Source: Prolixibacteraceae bacterium (GTDB lineage Bacteria > Bacteroidota > Bacteroidia > Bacteroidales > Prolixibacteraceae). Taken from it: 64,000 bases of DNA. The stretch spans positions 29,849 through 93,848 of the forward strand of contig JAUWAB010000009.1 of assembly GCA_030602265.1 (NCBI GenBank), given 5' to 3'. Shown one piece after another: positions 1 to 7,071 of the stretch; the first letter of the stretch is position 1; each line of letters opens with the position of its first letter. The position numbers and the translations under genes were made by a program. The notes under the pieces were generated by a model. That model did no database searches, was not told the DNA's origin, and was given only the letters and a program-made list of their open reading frames with translations.

Positions 1-184
1 AGAATCTTCAGAAGGAAAAAACAATGAACTGCTCGGGAAAGTAATAGAACTGGTACTTCAGCTCCGCATGGAGGCAAAAAACAACAAGGATTGGAGCAGC
101 TCAGACCGGATCAGGAATGAACTTTCAAAAATCGGGATTCAGGTGATGGACAGGAAAGATGGGTTTGAGTGGCAAACCATTTAG
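1..184 (+). CDS. cysS: Cysteinyl-tRNA synthetase, C-terminal end (partial)
   Basis: The reading frame is open from base 2 and ends at TAG 182-184, giving about 60 residues cut by the window edge. The visible part matches the C-terminal helical region of bacterial CysRS: an LRxEAKxxKDW stretch followed by SDxIRxELxxxGIxVxDxxxGxxW. CysRS charges tRNA-Cys with cysteine in the cytoplasm. The catalytic Rossmann domain and zinc ligands lie upstream, outside the window. The stop codon sits inside the first unit of an 8-bp repeat array. Confidence 0.85.
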   Translation, partial: ESSEGKNNELLGKVIELVLQLRMEAKNNKDWSSSDRIRNELSKIGIQVMDRKDGFEWQTI

Positions 185-228
185 AAGATTAGAAGATTAG
201 AAGATTGGAAGATTAGAATATTAGAATT
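181..228. repeat. Six-unit 8-bp tandem array (TTAGAAGA)
   Basis: Three perfect TTAGAAGA units are followed by TTGGAAGA, TTAGAATA and TTAGAATT, 48 bp in all. The array fills most of the gap between the cysS stop codon (inside unit 1) and the ribE start at 234. Arrays with different 7-bp units occur before trpB and before the Gfo/Idh gene at 48984. No function is evident. Confidence 0.9.
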
Positions 229-233
229 GGGTT

Positions 234-842
234 ATGTTTTCAGGAATAGTAGAAGGAACGGCTAAGGTCGTTGAAATTATCAAAGATCAGGAGAATGTGC
301 ATTTCACTCTGGAATGGGCACTGGCAGACCAGCTGAAGGTTGACCAGAGCCTGTCGCACAACGGGGTATGCCTTACCGTGGTTGCGGTCGACAAGGAGAA
401 AAATACGTACAGGGTGACAGCCATTAAGGAAACCCTGATGAAATCAAATCTCGGATTGCTCACACCGGGTTCAAAAGTCAACCTTGAGCGCAGTATGCCC
501 ATGAACGGCAGGCTCGACGGGCACATTGTCCAGGGACACGTAGACCAGACTGCCGTCTGCACCCGCGTTGATGAGGCTGACGGAAGCTGGTACTATACCT
601 TTGAATACCAATTCGACAAGGAGAAAGCCCGCCAGGGTTACATGACCGTTGAAAAGGGATCAGTCACGGTAAACGGGGTCAGCCTCACCGTAGTCAACTC
701 ACAAGACAACACTTTTCAGGTTGCCATTATCCCCTATACCTGGGAGGTTACCAATTTTCACACTTTTAAAGCCGGAACTGTAGTAAATCTGGAGTTCGAC
801 ATTATCGGCAAGTATCTCAGTAAACTGATGAGGTACCAGTAG
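234..842 (+). CDS. ribE: Riboflavin synthase, alpha subunit
   Basis: The 202-residue protein starts MFSGIVEGTA, the classic riboflavin synthase N-terminus. It carries the two internally duplicated lumazine-binding halves, each with an NGV(C/S)LTV motif (near residues 43 and 145), and the length is normal for the family. The enzyme dismutates two 6,7-dimethyl-8-ribityllumazine molecules into riboflavin and a pyrimidinedione, the last step of vitamin B2 synthesis. No other rib gene is nearby and no FMN riboswitch is visible in the short upstream gap, which holds the 8-bp array. Confidence 0.95.
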   Translation: MFSGIVEGTAKVVEIIKDQENVHFTLEWALADQLKVDQSLSHNGVCLTVVAVDKEKNTYRVTAIKETLMKSNLGLLTPGSKVNLERSMPMNGRLDGHIVQGHVDQTAVCTRVDEADGSWYYTFEYQFDKEKARQGYMTVEKGSVTVNGVSLTVVNSQDNTFQVAIIPYTWEVTNFHTFKAGTVVNLEFDIIGKYLSKLMRYQ

Positions 843-895
843 CATACGTCCAAGAACATTTTAGACTTTGTGGTGTTTCAGCAAAGAAAAAAACG

Positions 896-1624
896 ATGCA
901 GAAAACCGCCCTTATTACAGGTAGTGCCAAGAGGATTGGCAAAGCTATGGCCGAACATCTTGCAGCAGAAGGATGGAATGTGGCTATTCACTATAACCGC
1001 TCTAAGGAGCCGGCAAACAGACTGGCCGATGAGCTTAAAGCAAAATATCCGGATCAAACCTTCAGGGCTTTTGGGGCCGATCTGATGTCCGACAAGGAAA
1101 CGGAATGCCTGATCGCTTCTGTAATAGAAAAAATGGGGAAGCCATACCTCTTGGTCAACAACGCATCGGTATTTGAGCCCAAATCGCTCAGGGATAGTTC
1201 CCTCAGATTTTTTGATGAACAGCTGACGGTAAATTTCAGGGCACCATTCATCCTTTCCAGGGATTTTGCAAACCTCTGCGAATCAGGGATAATTATTAAC
1301 CTTACCGATACACGGATAAATACCCATAAATCAAACTTTGCAGCGTACACCCTGGCTAAAAAAGCGTTATGGGAGTTGACCAAAATGGCGGCAGGGGAAT
1401 GGGGACCGGACATCAGGGTAAACGCAATTGCTCCCGGGCTGACCCTGGCTCCTGCCGACAAAGGGGAAGATTACCTCCTTGAACTGGCGGGAAAGATCCC
1501 TATGAAACGGCCGGGAGGTATAGAGCCCATCCTTAAAAGTCTCGATTTTATTCTTGAAAATGATTACCTGACCGGGCAGATTCTATACTGCGACGGAGGG
1601 GAAAACCTGGGTCCCCGGAACTGA
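896..1624 (+). CDS. folM: FolM/PTR1-type pteridine reductase (SDR family)
   Basis: A 242-residue short-chain dehydrogenase. The dinucleotide-binding loop reads TGSAKRIG (TGxxKRxG), the signature separating pteridine reductases and FolM from other SDRs. An NNAS motif lies at 88-91, the catalytic Tyr151-xxx-Lys155 pair is intact, and the C-terminus has the usual LTGQxxxxDGG. FolM reduces dihydromonapterin (and weakly dihydrofolate) to the tetrahydro form with NADPH. The next gene encodes FolX, the enzyme supplying dihydromonapterin precursors, which strongly supports FolM over a generic oxidoreductase. The frame starts 53 bases after ribE. Confidence 0.78.
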   Translation: MQKTALITGSAKRIGKAMAEHLAAEGWNVAIHYNRSKEPANRLADELKAKYPDQTFRAFGADLMSDKETECLIASVIEKMGKPYLLVNNASVFEPKSLRDSSLRFFDEQLTVNFRAPFILSRDFANLCESGIIINLTDTRINTHKSNFAAYTLAKKALWELTKMAAGEWGPDIRVNAIAPGLTLAPADKGEDYLLELAGKIPMKRPGGIEPILKSLDFILENDYLTGQILYCDGGENLGPRN

Positions 1625-1671
1625 CCCCAATATGAAAACAATTTCCTATCTTGCAATAAAACTGAACAACC

Positions 1672-2025
1672 ATGGCAATAATCCGGGTAAAAGATTTACT
1701 CATCAGGACCTATATCGGATTTAATCCTGAAGAGCTTGTAAACAAGCAGGACGTCGTAATCAATCTCGAAATCGAGGTAGATGTGCCTGAGAAGGCACTG
1801 AAGACCGACGAGCCTGATGGAATCTATGATTACAAGAAAGTGACCAAACGAATCATCAATTATGTGCAGGAAGGCCGTTTCAAACTGCTGGAAGTGCTTA
1901 CCAGGCAGCTTTTAGGAATGATCATGGAAGATCCACTGGTAAAAAGGGCCAGGGTCGAGGTGGACAAGCCCCATGCACTCAGGTTTGCAGAATCGGTTTC
2001 GGTCGAAATGGAAGATTTCAGGTAA
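1672..2025 (+). CDS. folX: Dihydroneopterin triphosphate 2'-epimerase (FolX)
   Basis: A 117-residue protein of the FolB/FolX tunnelling fold. The sequence follows FolX rather than FolB: IRVKDLLIRTYIG near the start, NKQDVVINLEI (residues 25-35), and the diagnostic C-terminal block KPHALRFAESVS, which I recall as nearly identical in Pseudomonas FolX and close in E. coli FolX. FolX epimerises 7,8-dihydroneopterin triphosphate to the monapterin form. A second, canonical FolB is encoded at 26732, so this copy need not serve folate. An automatic annotation would probably call it folB. Confidence 0.82.
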   Translation: MAIIRVKDLLIRTYIGFNPEELVNKQDVVINLEIEVDVPEKALKTDEPDGIYDYKKVTKRIINYVQEGRFKLLEVLTRQLLGMIMEDPLVKRARVEVDKPHALRFAESVSVEMEDFR

Positions 2026-2026
2026 C

Positions 2027-2395
2027 ATGAACACGGTTATTATTTCCATCGGATCAAATATTAATGCAGAAGTCAATATCCCGGCCATGCTGGATATTCT
2101 GGGATCTGAAACACACATCACCGGCTTGTCTGACATGGTTAGAACCAGCCCCATCGGAATAAAAGACCAGCCCGACTACACCAACGGGGCAGTGAGGGTG
2201 GAAACATTGCTCGGACGGGAGAAGCTGGATGAATTGCTGAAATCGGTAGAGGACAGGATGGGCCGGAATCGGACACTACCCAAATTCGGACCGAGGGTTA
2301 TTGATCTCGATATTGTGGCATGGAACGGCGAAATCGTTGATCCTGATTATTATACGCGTGATTTTCTGAAGAAGGCAGTTGATAGCCTGTTGTGA
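2027..2395 (+). CDS. folK: Short HPPK-family pterin pyrophosphokinase (FolK-like)
   Basis: The ATG at 2027 lies one base after the folX stop and begins MNTVIISIGSN, the usual HPPK start. The protein keeps the GSN motif, the SPIGxxDQPDYxN acceptor region and the GPRVIDLDI metal-binding block. It is only 122 residues against about 160 for typical HPPK, because the conserved PHPR...RxFVL C-terminal segment is replaced by a short YYTRDFLKKAV tail. HPPK transfers pyrophosphate from ATP to 6-hydroxymethyl-dihydropterin. In this folM-folX setting the substrate may differ; that is inference. Confidence 0.75.
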   Translation: MNTVIISIGSNINAEVNIPAMLDILGSETHITGLSDMVRTSPIGIKDQPDYTNGAVRVETLLGREKLDELLKSVEDRMGRNRTLPKFGPRVIDLDIVAWNGEIVDPDYYTRDFLKKAVDSLL

Positions 2396-2402
2396 AAAAG
2401 GC

Positions 2403-2435
2403 AAAAAAAAAAGGCAGCTTTCAAGAAAGCTGCCT
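2403..2435 (-). terminator. Intrinsic terminator of frr
   Basis: A perfect 11-bp stem (2412-2422 with 2425-2435) is followed, read on the minus strand, by a run of T (the A-run at 2403-2412 on plus). It lies 54 bases past the frr stop. The hairpin may also slow plus-strand transcripts leaving folK, although no T-run follows on that side. Confidence 0.8.
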
Positions 2436-2488
2436 CAAAGCCATGAAAACAATTAAACAATGTTCAGAAAACAGAAAACTAGAAACAA

Positions 2489-3052
2489 TCAAATAGTCAT
2501 AATATCTTTTTCCTTAGCGCTTACTAAGATATCAATTTTTTTTACAAATTCATCAGTATATGTCTGAACTTCTTTTTCACCATCTTTTTGCATATCCTCC
2601 GGAAGACCTTCTTTCAACAGTTTCTTAAGCTCCTCGTTGGCGTTTTTCCTAGCCGTACGGATACTGATCTTAGCGTTTTCCCCCTCGTTCCGGGCCTGTT
2701 TCACCAGACCTTTACGCCTTTCCTCGGTTAACGGTGGGATATTTATCCGGATTACCTCCCCGTTGTTATCCGGGTTGAAACCAAGATTTGCAGCCATAAT
2801 GGCCTTTTCGATAACCGGGATCATTTTTTTCTCCCAGGGCTGTACGGCAATGGTCCGCGGATCCGGAGTACTTATATTGGATACCTGGTTCAGCGGAGTC
2901 AGGCTACCGTAATAATCAACATGAACGCTATCGAGCATGGCTGGATTGGCTTTTCCGGCACGTATATGCAGGAGCTCTTTTTCAAGATGAGCAATGGCCA
3001 TTTCCATCCTCTCCTTGCAGTCGTCTAATACCAATTGTGCTTCTTCTTGCAT
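2489..3052 (-). CDS. frr: Ribosome recycling factor
   Basis: A 187-residue protein of normal RRF length. It contains the hallmark N-terminal helix (HIRAGKANPAMLDSVHVDYYG), the NIPPLTEERRKGLVKQA block, and the helical C-terminal arm. RRF works with EF-G to split post-termination ribosomes. It follows pyrH on the same strand, the usual pyrH-frr pairing. A TATATTTG element at 3082-3089 (minus) suggests an additional promoter in the 94-bp gap. Confidence 0.96.
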   Translation of the reverse strand: MQEEAQLVLDDCKERMEMAIAHLEKELLHIRAGKANPAMLDSVHVDYYGSLTPLNQVSNISTPDPRTIAVQPWEKKMIPVIEKAIMAANLGFNPDNNGEVIRINIPPLTEERRKGLVKQARNEGENAKISIRTARKNANEELKKLLKEGLPEDMQKDGEKEVQTYTDEFVKKIDILVSAKEKDIMTI

Positions 3053-3081
3053 AATATAATTTCGTACTGTAAAGATGCCGA

Positions 3082-3089
3082 CAAATATA
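3082..3089 (-). promoter_or_regulatory. Candidate -7 element for frr
   Basis: Read on minus the sequence is TATATTTG, matching the Bacteroidota TAnnTTTG element about 30 bases upstream of the frr start. No clear TTG -33 element is visible, so the site is tentative. Confidence 0.4.
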
Positions 3090-3146
3090 GGAAAAATGTA
3101 ATAATGTTAAAAAAAAAGAAAACTTTTATTAAAATTTTGCGGCTTT

Positions 3147-3860
3147 TTATTCGTTATACACGACTGTTCCGATTTTTTCACTATTCAGGATACGCATCAG
3201 ATTCCCTTTTTGGTCCATATTGAATACAACCACTTTAAGGTTATTCTCCCTGCACATGGTGGTGGCAGTCAGGTCCATAATCCGGAGTTGCCGTTTGAAG
3301 ACCTCGTCAAAGGTAATCCTGTCGAAGCGGGTAGCATCCGGATCCTTTTCAGGGTCTGCGGTATAGATGCCATCAACCCGTGTACCTTTGAGCATGGCAT
3401 CGGCTTCCAGTTCTATCCCTCTCAGGGCACTGGCAGTATCCGTTGTGAAGTAGGGATTTCCGGTTCCGCCAGCGATAATACAAACCTCTCCTGCCGCGAG
3501 AGCTTCGATAACCTTATCTTTAGTGTACAGTTCCCCGACCGGTTCCATCCTGATGGCTGTAAAGACCCTGCATTTTACACTAAGGGCTTTTAGTGCCGAC
3601 TGCAGGGCCAGGCTGTTGATAACCGTTGCCAGCATACCCATCTGGTCTCCCTTGACCCGGTCGAAACCTTTAGCCACTCCGCTCATGCCCCTGAAGATAT
3701 TCCCACCGCCTATAACAACCGCAACTTCGACACCGGCCTTAATGGCCTGCCCAATCTGCCCGGCATAATCGCCAAGCCGTTGGGAATCGATCCCGTACTG
3801 TTGTTCTCCCATCAGGGACTCACCGCTAAGCTTGAGTAATATTCTTTTATAGGCATTCAT
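3147..3860 (-). CDS. pyrH: UMP kinase
   Basis: A 237-residue amino-acid-kinase-fold protein. It has the phosphate-binding KLSGESLMG segment near the N-terminus, GGGNIFRG around residue 52, the GTGNPYFTTDTAS nucleotide-binding segment, and the C-terminal FNMDQKGNL region. PyrH phosphorylates UMP to UDP in pyrimidine synthesis and is usually hexameric and allosteric. It is separated from upstream tsf by a terminator and has its own promoter element, so it probably forms a unit with frr. Confidence 0.96.
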   Translation of the reverse strand: MNAYKRILLKLSGESLMGEQQYGIDSQRLGDYAGQIGQAIKAGVEVAVVIGGGNIFRGMSGVAKGFDRVKGDQMGMLATVINSLALQSALKALSVKCRVFTAIRMEPVGELYTKDKVIEALAAGEVCIIAGGTGNPYFTTDTASALRGIELEADAMLKGTRVDGIYTADPEKDPDATRFDRITFDEVFKRQLRIMDLTATTMCRENNLKVVVFNMDQKGNLMRILNSEKIGTVVYNE

Positions 3861-3885
3861 AATACTAAATTTTAATAAATGGATT

Positions 3886-3893
3886 CAAAGATA
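3886..3893 (-). promoter_or_regulatory. Candidate -7 element for pyrH
   Basis: Read on minus this is TATCTTTG, a full match to TAnnTTTG, 26 bases before the pyrH ATG and just downstream of the tsf terminator. That is the expected place for an independent pyrH promoter. Confidence 0.55.
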
Positions 3894-3928
3894 AAAAATC
3901 ATTGTGCCACCTGAGAATTATTTACGAA

Positions 3929-3962
3929 AAAAGAGCTTCACCATTTCTGATGAAGCTCTTTT
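3929..3962 (-). terminator. Terminator after tsf
   Basis: A 12-bp stem (3929-3940 with 3951-3962) with a 10-nt loop has T-runs on the exit side for the minus strand. It closes the rplM-rpsI-rpsB-tsf unit, 29 bases past the tsf stop. Confidence 0.75.
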
Positions 3963-3990
3963 CAATTGTATTGTCTTATTACTTGTTTTA

Positions 3991-4818
3991 TTAAGCATCC
4001 AGACCGTAGCGATCAAAGGCAGTTACGGTAAGCGACTTGTCAACGCTGACAAGGTACTGTTTCACAGTCACTTTGCTGTCTTTGATGAAATCCTGCTCCA
4101 ACAATGTTGAATCCTTAAAGAATTTCTGAAGGGCACCCTGGGCGATTTTGTCTAACATAGCTTCAGGTTTTCCTTCAAGACGGAATTTTTCCTTGGCAAT
4201 TTCAAGTTCCTTTTCGATGGTAGTCTGCGGAACAGCATCGCGGTCAACCGCAACCGGGTTCATTGCTGCAACCTGCATAGCCACATCCTTACCAACCTGT
4301 ATATCGGCAACTTCCTGGCTCAGTCCGACAAGGGTAGCCAATTTATTGCCCGGGTGGATGTAGGGAACTACCTGCGCGGCCTCAACCTTACCGTAGTATG
4401 AAAGATCAAGTTTTTCTCCGATGATTCCGGTCTGTTCAACAACCTGTGCACCGACGGTACGGCCATCCAGCATCAGTTCCTTCAGTTCATCCAGTGATGC
4501 AGGCTTATTGGCCAGGGCCAGGTCCAGTATTTTGCTGGTGAAATCTACAAAATTTTCATTTTTGGCAACAAAATCGGTTTCGCAGTTCAGAACTACGATT
4601 GCTCCGAATTTTGCGTCTCCGGAAACTTTTGCAAGTACAACACCTTCGGTAGCTTCACGGTCGGCACGTTTGCTGGCAACAAGTTTACCCCTCTCACGGA
4701 TGATTTCCAATGCACGGTCGAAGTTTCCTTCGGCTTCAGTCAGGGCATTCTTGCAATCCATCATACCGGCACCGGTAGCTTTTCTAAGTTTTACTACATC
4801 AGCAGTTGTAAATGACAT
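3991..4818 (-). CDS. tsf: Elongation factor Ts
   Basis: A 275-residue protein. The N-terminal UBA-like domain contains VVKLRKATGAGMMDCKNAL, and the core has the NCETDFVAKN motif that contacts EF-Tu (near residue 80). The C-terminal part carries the coiled-coil segment and a QYLV stretch typical of EF-Ts. It catalyses nucleotide exchange on EF-Tu. It follows rpsB with a 38-bp gap on the same strand, the universal rpsB-tsf order. Confidence 0.97.
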   Translation of the reverse strand: MSFTTADVVKLRKATGAGMMDCKNALTEAEGNFDRALEIIRERGKLVASKRADREATEGVVLAKVSGDAKFGAIVVLNCETDFVAKNENFVDFTSKILDLALANKPASLDELKELMLDGRTVGAQVVEQTGIIGEKLDLSYYGKVEAAQVVPYIHPGNKLATLVGLSQEVADIQVGKDVAMQVAAMNPVAVDRDAVPQTTIEKELEIAKEKFRLEGKPEAMLDKIAQGALQKFFKDSTLLEQDFIKDSKVTVKQYLVSVDKSLTVTAFDRYGLDA

Positions 4819-4856
4819 AATATCTTATTTGAATTGATTACTAAATATATACAGAA

Positions 4857-5780
4857 TTATTTCTCTTCCTCCTCTTCTGCCTCTTCGTCCAGATCTTCCT
4901 CTTCAAGGTCAGTTTCATCCAGTTCGAGTTCTTCTTCCTCTTCAACTTCTTCTTCAACTTCCTCGTCAAGATCCTCGTCCTCCTCTACTTCAATCCGTTC
5001 CTGTTTGACCAGGTTTTTGCGGGTCCTGCGGGTTCTGCGTGGTTCTTCGTCCATTTCCGCATCGGTATCATCCTCATCCTTATCGCGATCCATTTTGCGC
5101 TCCATCAGACCTTCACGGATAGCTTCAACCATAACGGAGGTAATCAACTGAATCGACTGGGAAGCGTCATCGTTGGCGGGAATGACAAAATCGATCCCGT
5201 TTGGATTGGAGTTGGTGTCGACGATCCCGAAAACCGGAATACCGAGGCGCTGAGCCTCACGGACAGCGATTTTTTCTTTCATGACATCGACTACAAAGAG
5301 GGCAGCGGGCAAACGGGTAAGGTCAGCAATACTACCGAGGATCTTCTCCAGTTTGGCACGCTGACGGGTAATCTGCAGCTTTTCACGTTTGGAAAGTTTC
5401 TCCCAGCTGGCGTCCTTGGTCATTTTGTCGATGGAAACCATCTTCTTCACGGCTTTCCGGATGGTTGGAAAGTTAGTGAGCATACCGCCGGGCCAGCGTT
5501 CGGTAACGTAAGGCATCTTAACGGTAGAAACCAGGTCGGCAACAATATCTTTTGCCTGTTTTTTGGTGGCAACGAATAATACCCTGCGGCCCGATTTTGA
5601 GATCTGCTTCATGGCAGCAGCGGCTTCATCGATCTTTACGATAGTTTTCTGAAGGTCGATGATATGGATCCCATTCTTCTCCATAAAGATATATGGCTGC
5701 ATGTTGGGATTCCATTTTCTTTTGAGGTGGCCGAAGTGTACTCCGGCATCCAGCAAGTCTTGAAAATTTGTTCTTGGCAT
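4857..5780 (-). CDS. rpsB: Ribosomal protein uS2 with long acidic C-terminal tail
   Basis: The first ~230 residues are ordinary uS2: a DAGVHFGHLKRKWNP start, a RWPGGMLTNF motif near 114, and FGIVDTNSNP. The protein continues to 307 residues with a low-complexity tail from about residue 232. The tail first carries a short basic patch (RRTRRTRK) and then runs almost purely of Glu and Asp to the end. Most bacterial S2 proteins are 230-260 residues. The reading frame is clean through the tail, so it looks like real coding sequence. S2 sits on the 30S head/body neck. Confidence 0.95.
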   Translation of the reverse strand: MPRTNFQDLLDAGVHFGHLKRKWNPNMQPYIFMEKNGIHIIDLQKTIVKIDEAAAAMKQISKSGRRVLFVATKKQAKDIVADLVSTVKMPYVTERWPGGMLTNFPTIRKAVKKMVSIDKMTKDASWEKLSKREKLQITRQRAKLEKILGSIADLTRLPAALFVVDVMKEKIAVREAQRLGIPVFGIVDTNSNPNGIDFVIPANDDASQSIQLITSVMVEAIREGLMERKMDRDKDEDDTDAEMDEEPRRTRRTRKNLVKQERIEVEEDEDLDEEVEEEVEEEEELELDETDLEEEDLDEEAEEEEEK

Positions 5781-5889
5781 CTGTTTACTTTTTTTTTAGA
5801 AATCCGGCTTAAAAGCAACTGATGAGTAGTTCCGCATACCGGGAAGTCTCAACAGTTTTAGATCCCTTGTTATTAAATAATCTAAAATA

Positions 5890-6276
5890 TTAACGTTTCG
5901 AGAACTGGAACCGTTTACGGGCTTTTGGCTGGCCTGGCTTCTTACGTTCAACCTCACGCGGGTCCCTGGTCATAAAACCAGCCTGTTTCAGCTTTGGACG
6001 GCTTTCAGGATCAATTTCCACCATCGCACGGGCAATACCGAGCCTGAGTGCTTCTGCCTGTCCGGTGAAACCACCACCATCGAGATTTGCCTTGATGTCA
6101 TAGTTTCCTTCCACACCCAGCAGGGTAAGCGGCTGTTTGACCACATACTGCAGAATATCGGTAGTGAAATATTCTTCGATCGGACGATTGTTGATGACAA
6201 TATTGCCTTTACCGGGAGTTACGTAGACGCGGGCCACGGCTGACTTACGGCGTCCTATGGTATTTGTGACTTCCAT
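5890..6276 (-). CDS. rpsI: Ribosomal protein uS9
   Basis: A 128-residue protein with the [19 protein letters not shown]-terminus, the [18 protein letters not shown] block, and the basic C-terminus ending FQFSKR, whose terminal Lys-Arg reaches the P-site tRNA. The frame begins 5 bases after the rplM stop; this gene pair is almost universal. Confidence 0.97.
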   Translation of the reverse strand: MEVTNTIGRRKSAVARVYVTPGKGNIVINNRPIEEYFTTDILQYVVKQPLTLLGVEGNYDIKANLDGGGFTGQAEALRLGIARAMVEIDPESRPKLKQAGFMTRDPREVERKKPGQPKARKRFQFSKR

Positions 6277-6281
6277 GTTTC

Positions 6282-6737
6282 TTATTTAATGGTATTTAAA
6301 TCAATTTCTTTCGGCTGCTGGGCGGTATATTTGTGATCCGGGCCAACAACAACTTTCAAATTTTTATAAATGCTCCTGCCCAGGCGGTTTTTGGGAAGCA
6401 TCCCTTTAACTGCCTTTTCGACCAGGCGCTCGGGATATTTCGCCAAAATCTCCTGCGGGGTCTGAAAACGCTGACCTCCCGGATAACCGGTATGCCTGAC
6501 ATATACCTTATCTGACATTTTACTGCCGGTAAGCGTCACCTTTTCAGCATTGATCACAATTACATTGTCCCCACAATCCACATGTGGTGTAAAATTGGGC
6601 TTGTGCTTGCCACGGAGAATCCGGGCAACCGTACTGGCCAGACGGCCAAGAACCATGCCGGTAGCATCTATGACTACCCACTCTTTGTTTACTGTGGCTT
6701 TGTTGGCCGATACAGTCTTATAACTCAGTGTATCCAC
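6282..6737 (-). CDS. rplM: Ribosomal protein uL13 (GTG start)
   Basis: A 151-residue uL13: [16 protein letters not shown] near residue 20, [16 protein letters not shown], the GYPGGQ loop, and [10 protein letters not shown]. The start codon is GTG at 6737. An in-frame stop lies three codons upstream, so no longer start is possible, and the N-terminus MDTLSYKT is typical of the clade. It leads the unit rplM-rpsI-rpsB-tsf. Its ~140-base leader contains a nested hairpin and may bind L13 for feedback control. Confidence 0.96.
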   Translation of the reverse strand: MDTLSYKTVSANKATVNKEWVVIDATGMVLGRLASTVARILRGKHKPNFTPHVDCGDNVIVINAEKVTLTGSKMSDKVYVRHTGYPGGQRFQTPQEILAKYPERLVEKAVKGMLPKNRLGRSIYKNLKVVVGPDHKYTAQQPKEIDLNTIK

Positions 6738-6885
6738 TTGTTTTTAATTAATTTTGATTCAACAATTTCAAGCTGAACGTTTCCGCTTTTTTCGGTTATC
6801 CACATCGGGCATGTTAATAACTTACTCTATCGGCATGTATATCAGCTTATTATACAATTAGCAAGTACGGATAATAATCGGACTG
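6738..6885 (-). promoter_or_regulatory. Structured 5' leader of rplM (candidate r-protein leader)
   Basis: From the predicted promoter to the GTG start the transcript has about 140 untranslated bases. In the middle lies a nested hairpin: GTTAT pairs with ATAAC and encloses CAT-GCCCG-ATG. Autoregulatory leaders before rplM have been proposed for Bacteroidia, and the position fits. I could not compare it with a covariance model, so identity with that RNA class is inferred. Confidence 0.4.
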
Positions 6886-6915
6886 CAAAAGTATTTTCTT
6901 TTTTTTAATTTCCAA
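6886..6915 (-). promoter_or_regulatory. Promoter of rplM-rpsI-rpsB-tsf
   Basis: On the minus strand a TTG (complement of 6913-6915) is separated by 19 bases from TACTTTTG (complement of 6886-6893). This is a full match to the Bacteroidota sigma-ABfr consensus TTG-N17-20-TAnnTTTG. Confidence 0.65.
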
Positions 6916-7037
6916 TGAATCAGCTGGTAAAAAATTGATTTTCTTTATTTAAGATACCGTTGAGTTAATATTGGCATTGACGGAACTATTTGGCCAATTA
7001 ACCATTCCATGATTACTTCGGCATACAAAAAAAAAAT

Positions 7038-7045
7038 TACTTTTG
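7038..7045 (+). promoter_or_regulatory. Candidate -7 element for ftsX
   Basis: TACTTTTG matches TAnnTTTG and lies 27 bases before the chosen ftsX ATG (7072). No convincing TTG is found 17-20 bases upstream. The rest of the 334-bp divergent gap between rplM and ftsX holds the rplM leader and promoter and otherwise only AT-rich sequence. Confidence 0.45.
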
Positions 7046-7071
7046 TTTTCATTGATACTTAATTGCTCCTT

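Noticed and set aside
181..228. Possible CRISPR-like repeat
   Set aside because: Units are 8 bp with no spacers; it is a simple tandem array.
185..233. FMN riboswitch before ribE
   Set aside because: The gap is about 50 bp and is mostly repeat array; no RFN element can fit.
1672..2025. Annotation as folate FolB
   Set aside because: The C-terminal KPHALRFAESVS block and the N-terminal motif point to FolX, and a canonical FolB exists at 26732.
4834..5151. 105-residue Ser-rich frame on the plus strand
   Set aside because: It is the antisense of the Glu/Asp-rich tail of S2 (GAA/GAG codons read as TTC/CTC and shifted to TCT/TCC). No start context or homology supports it.
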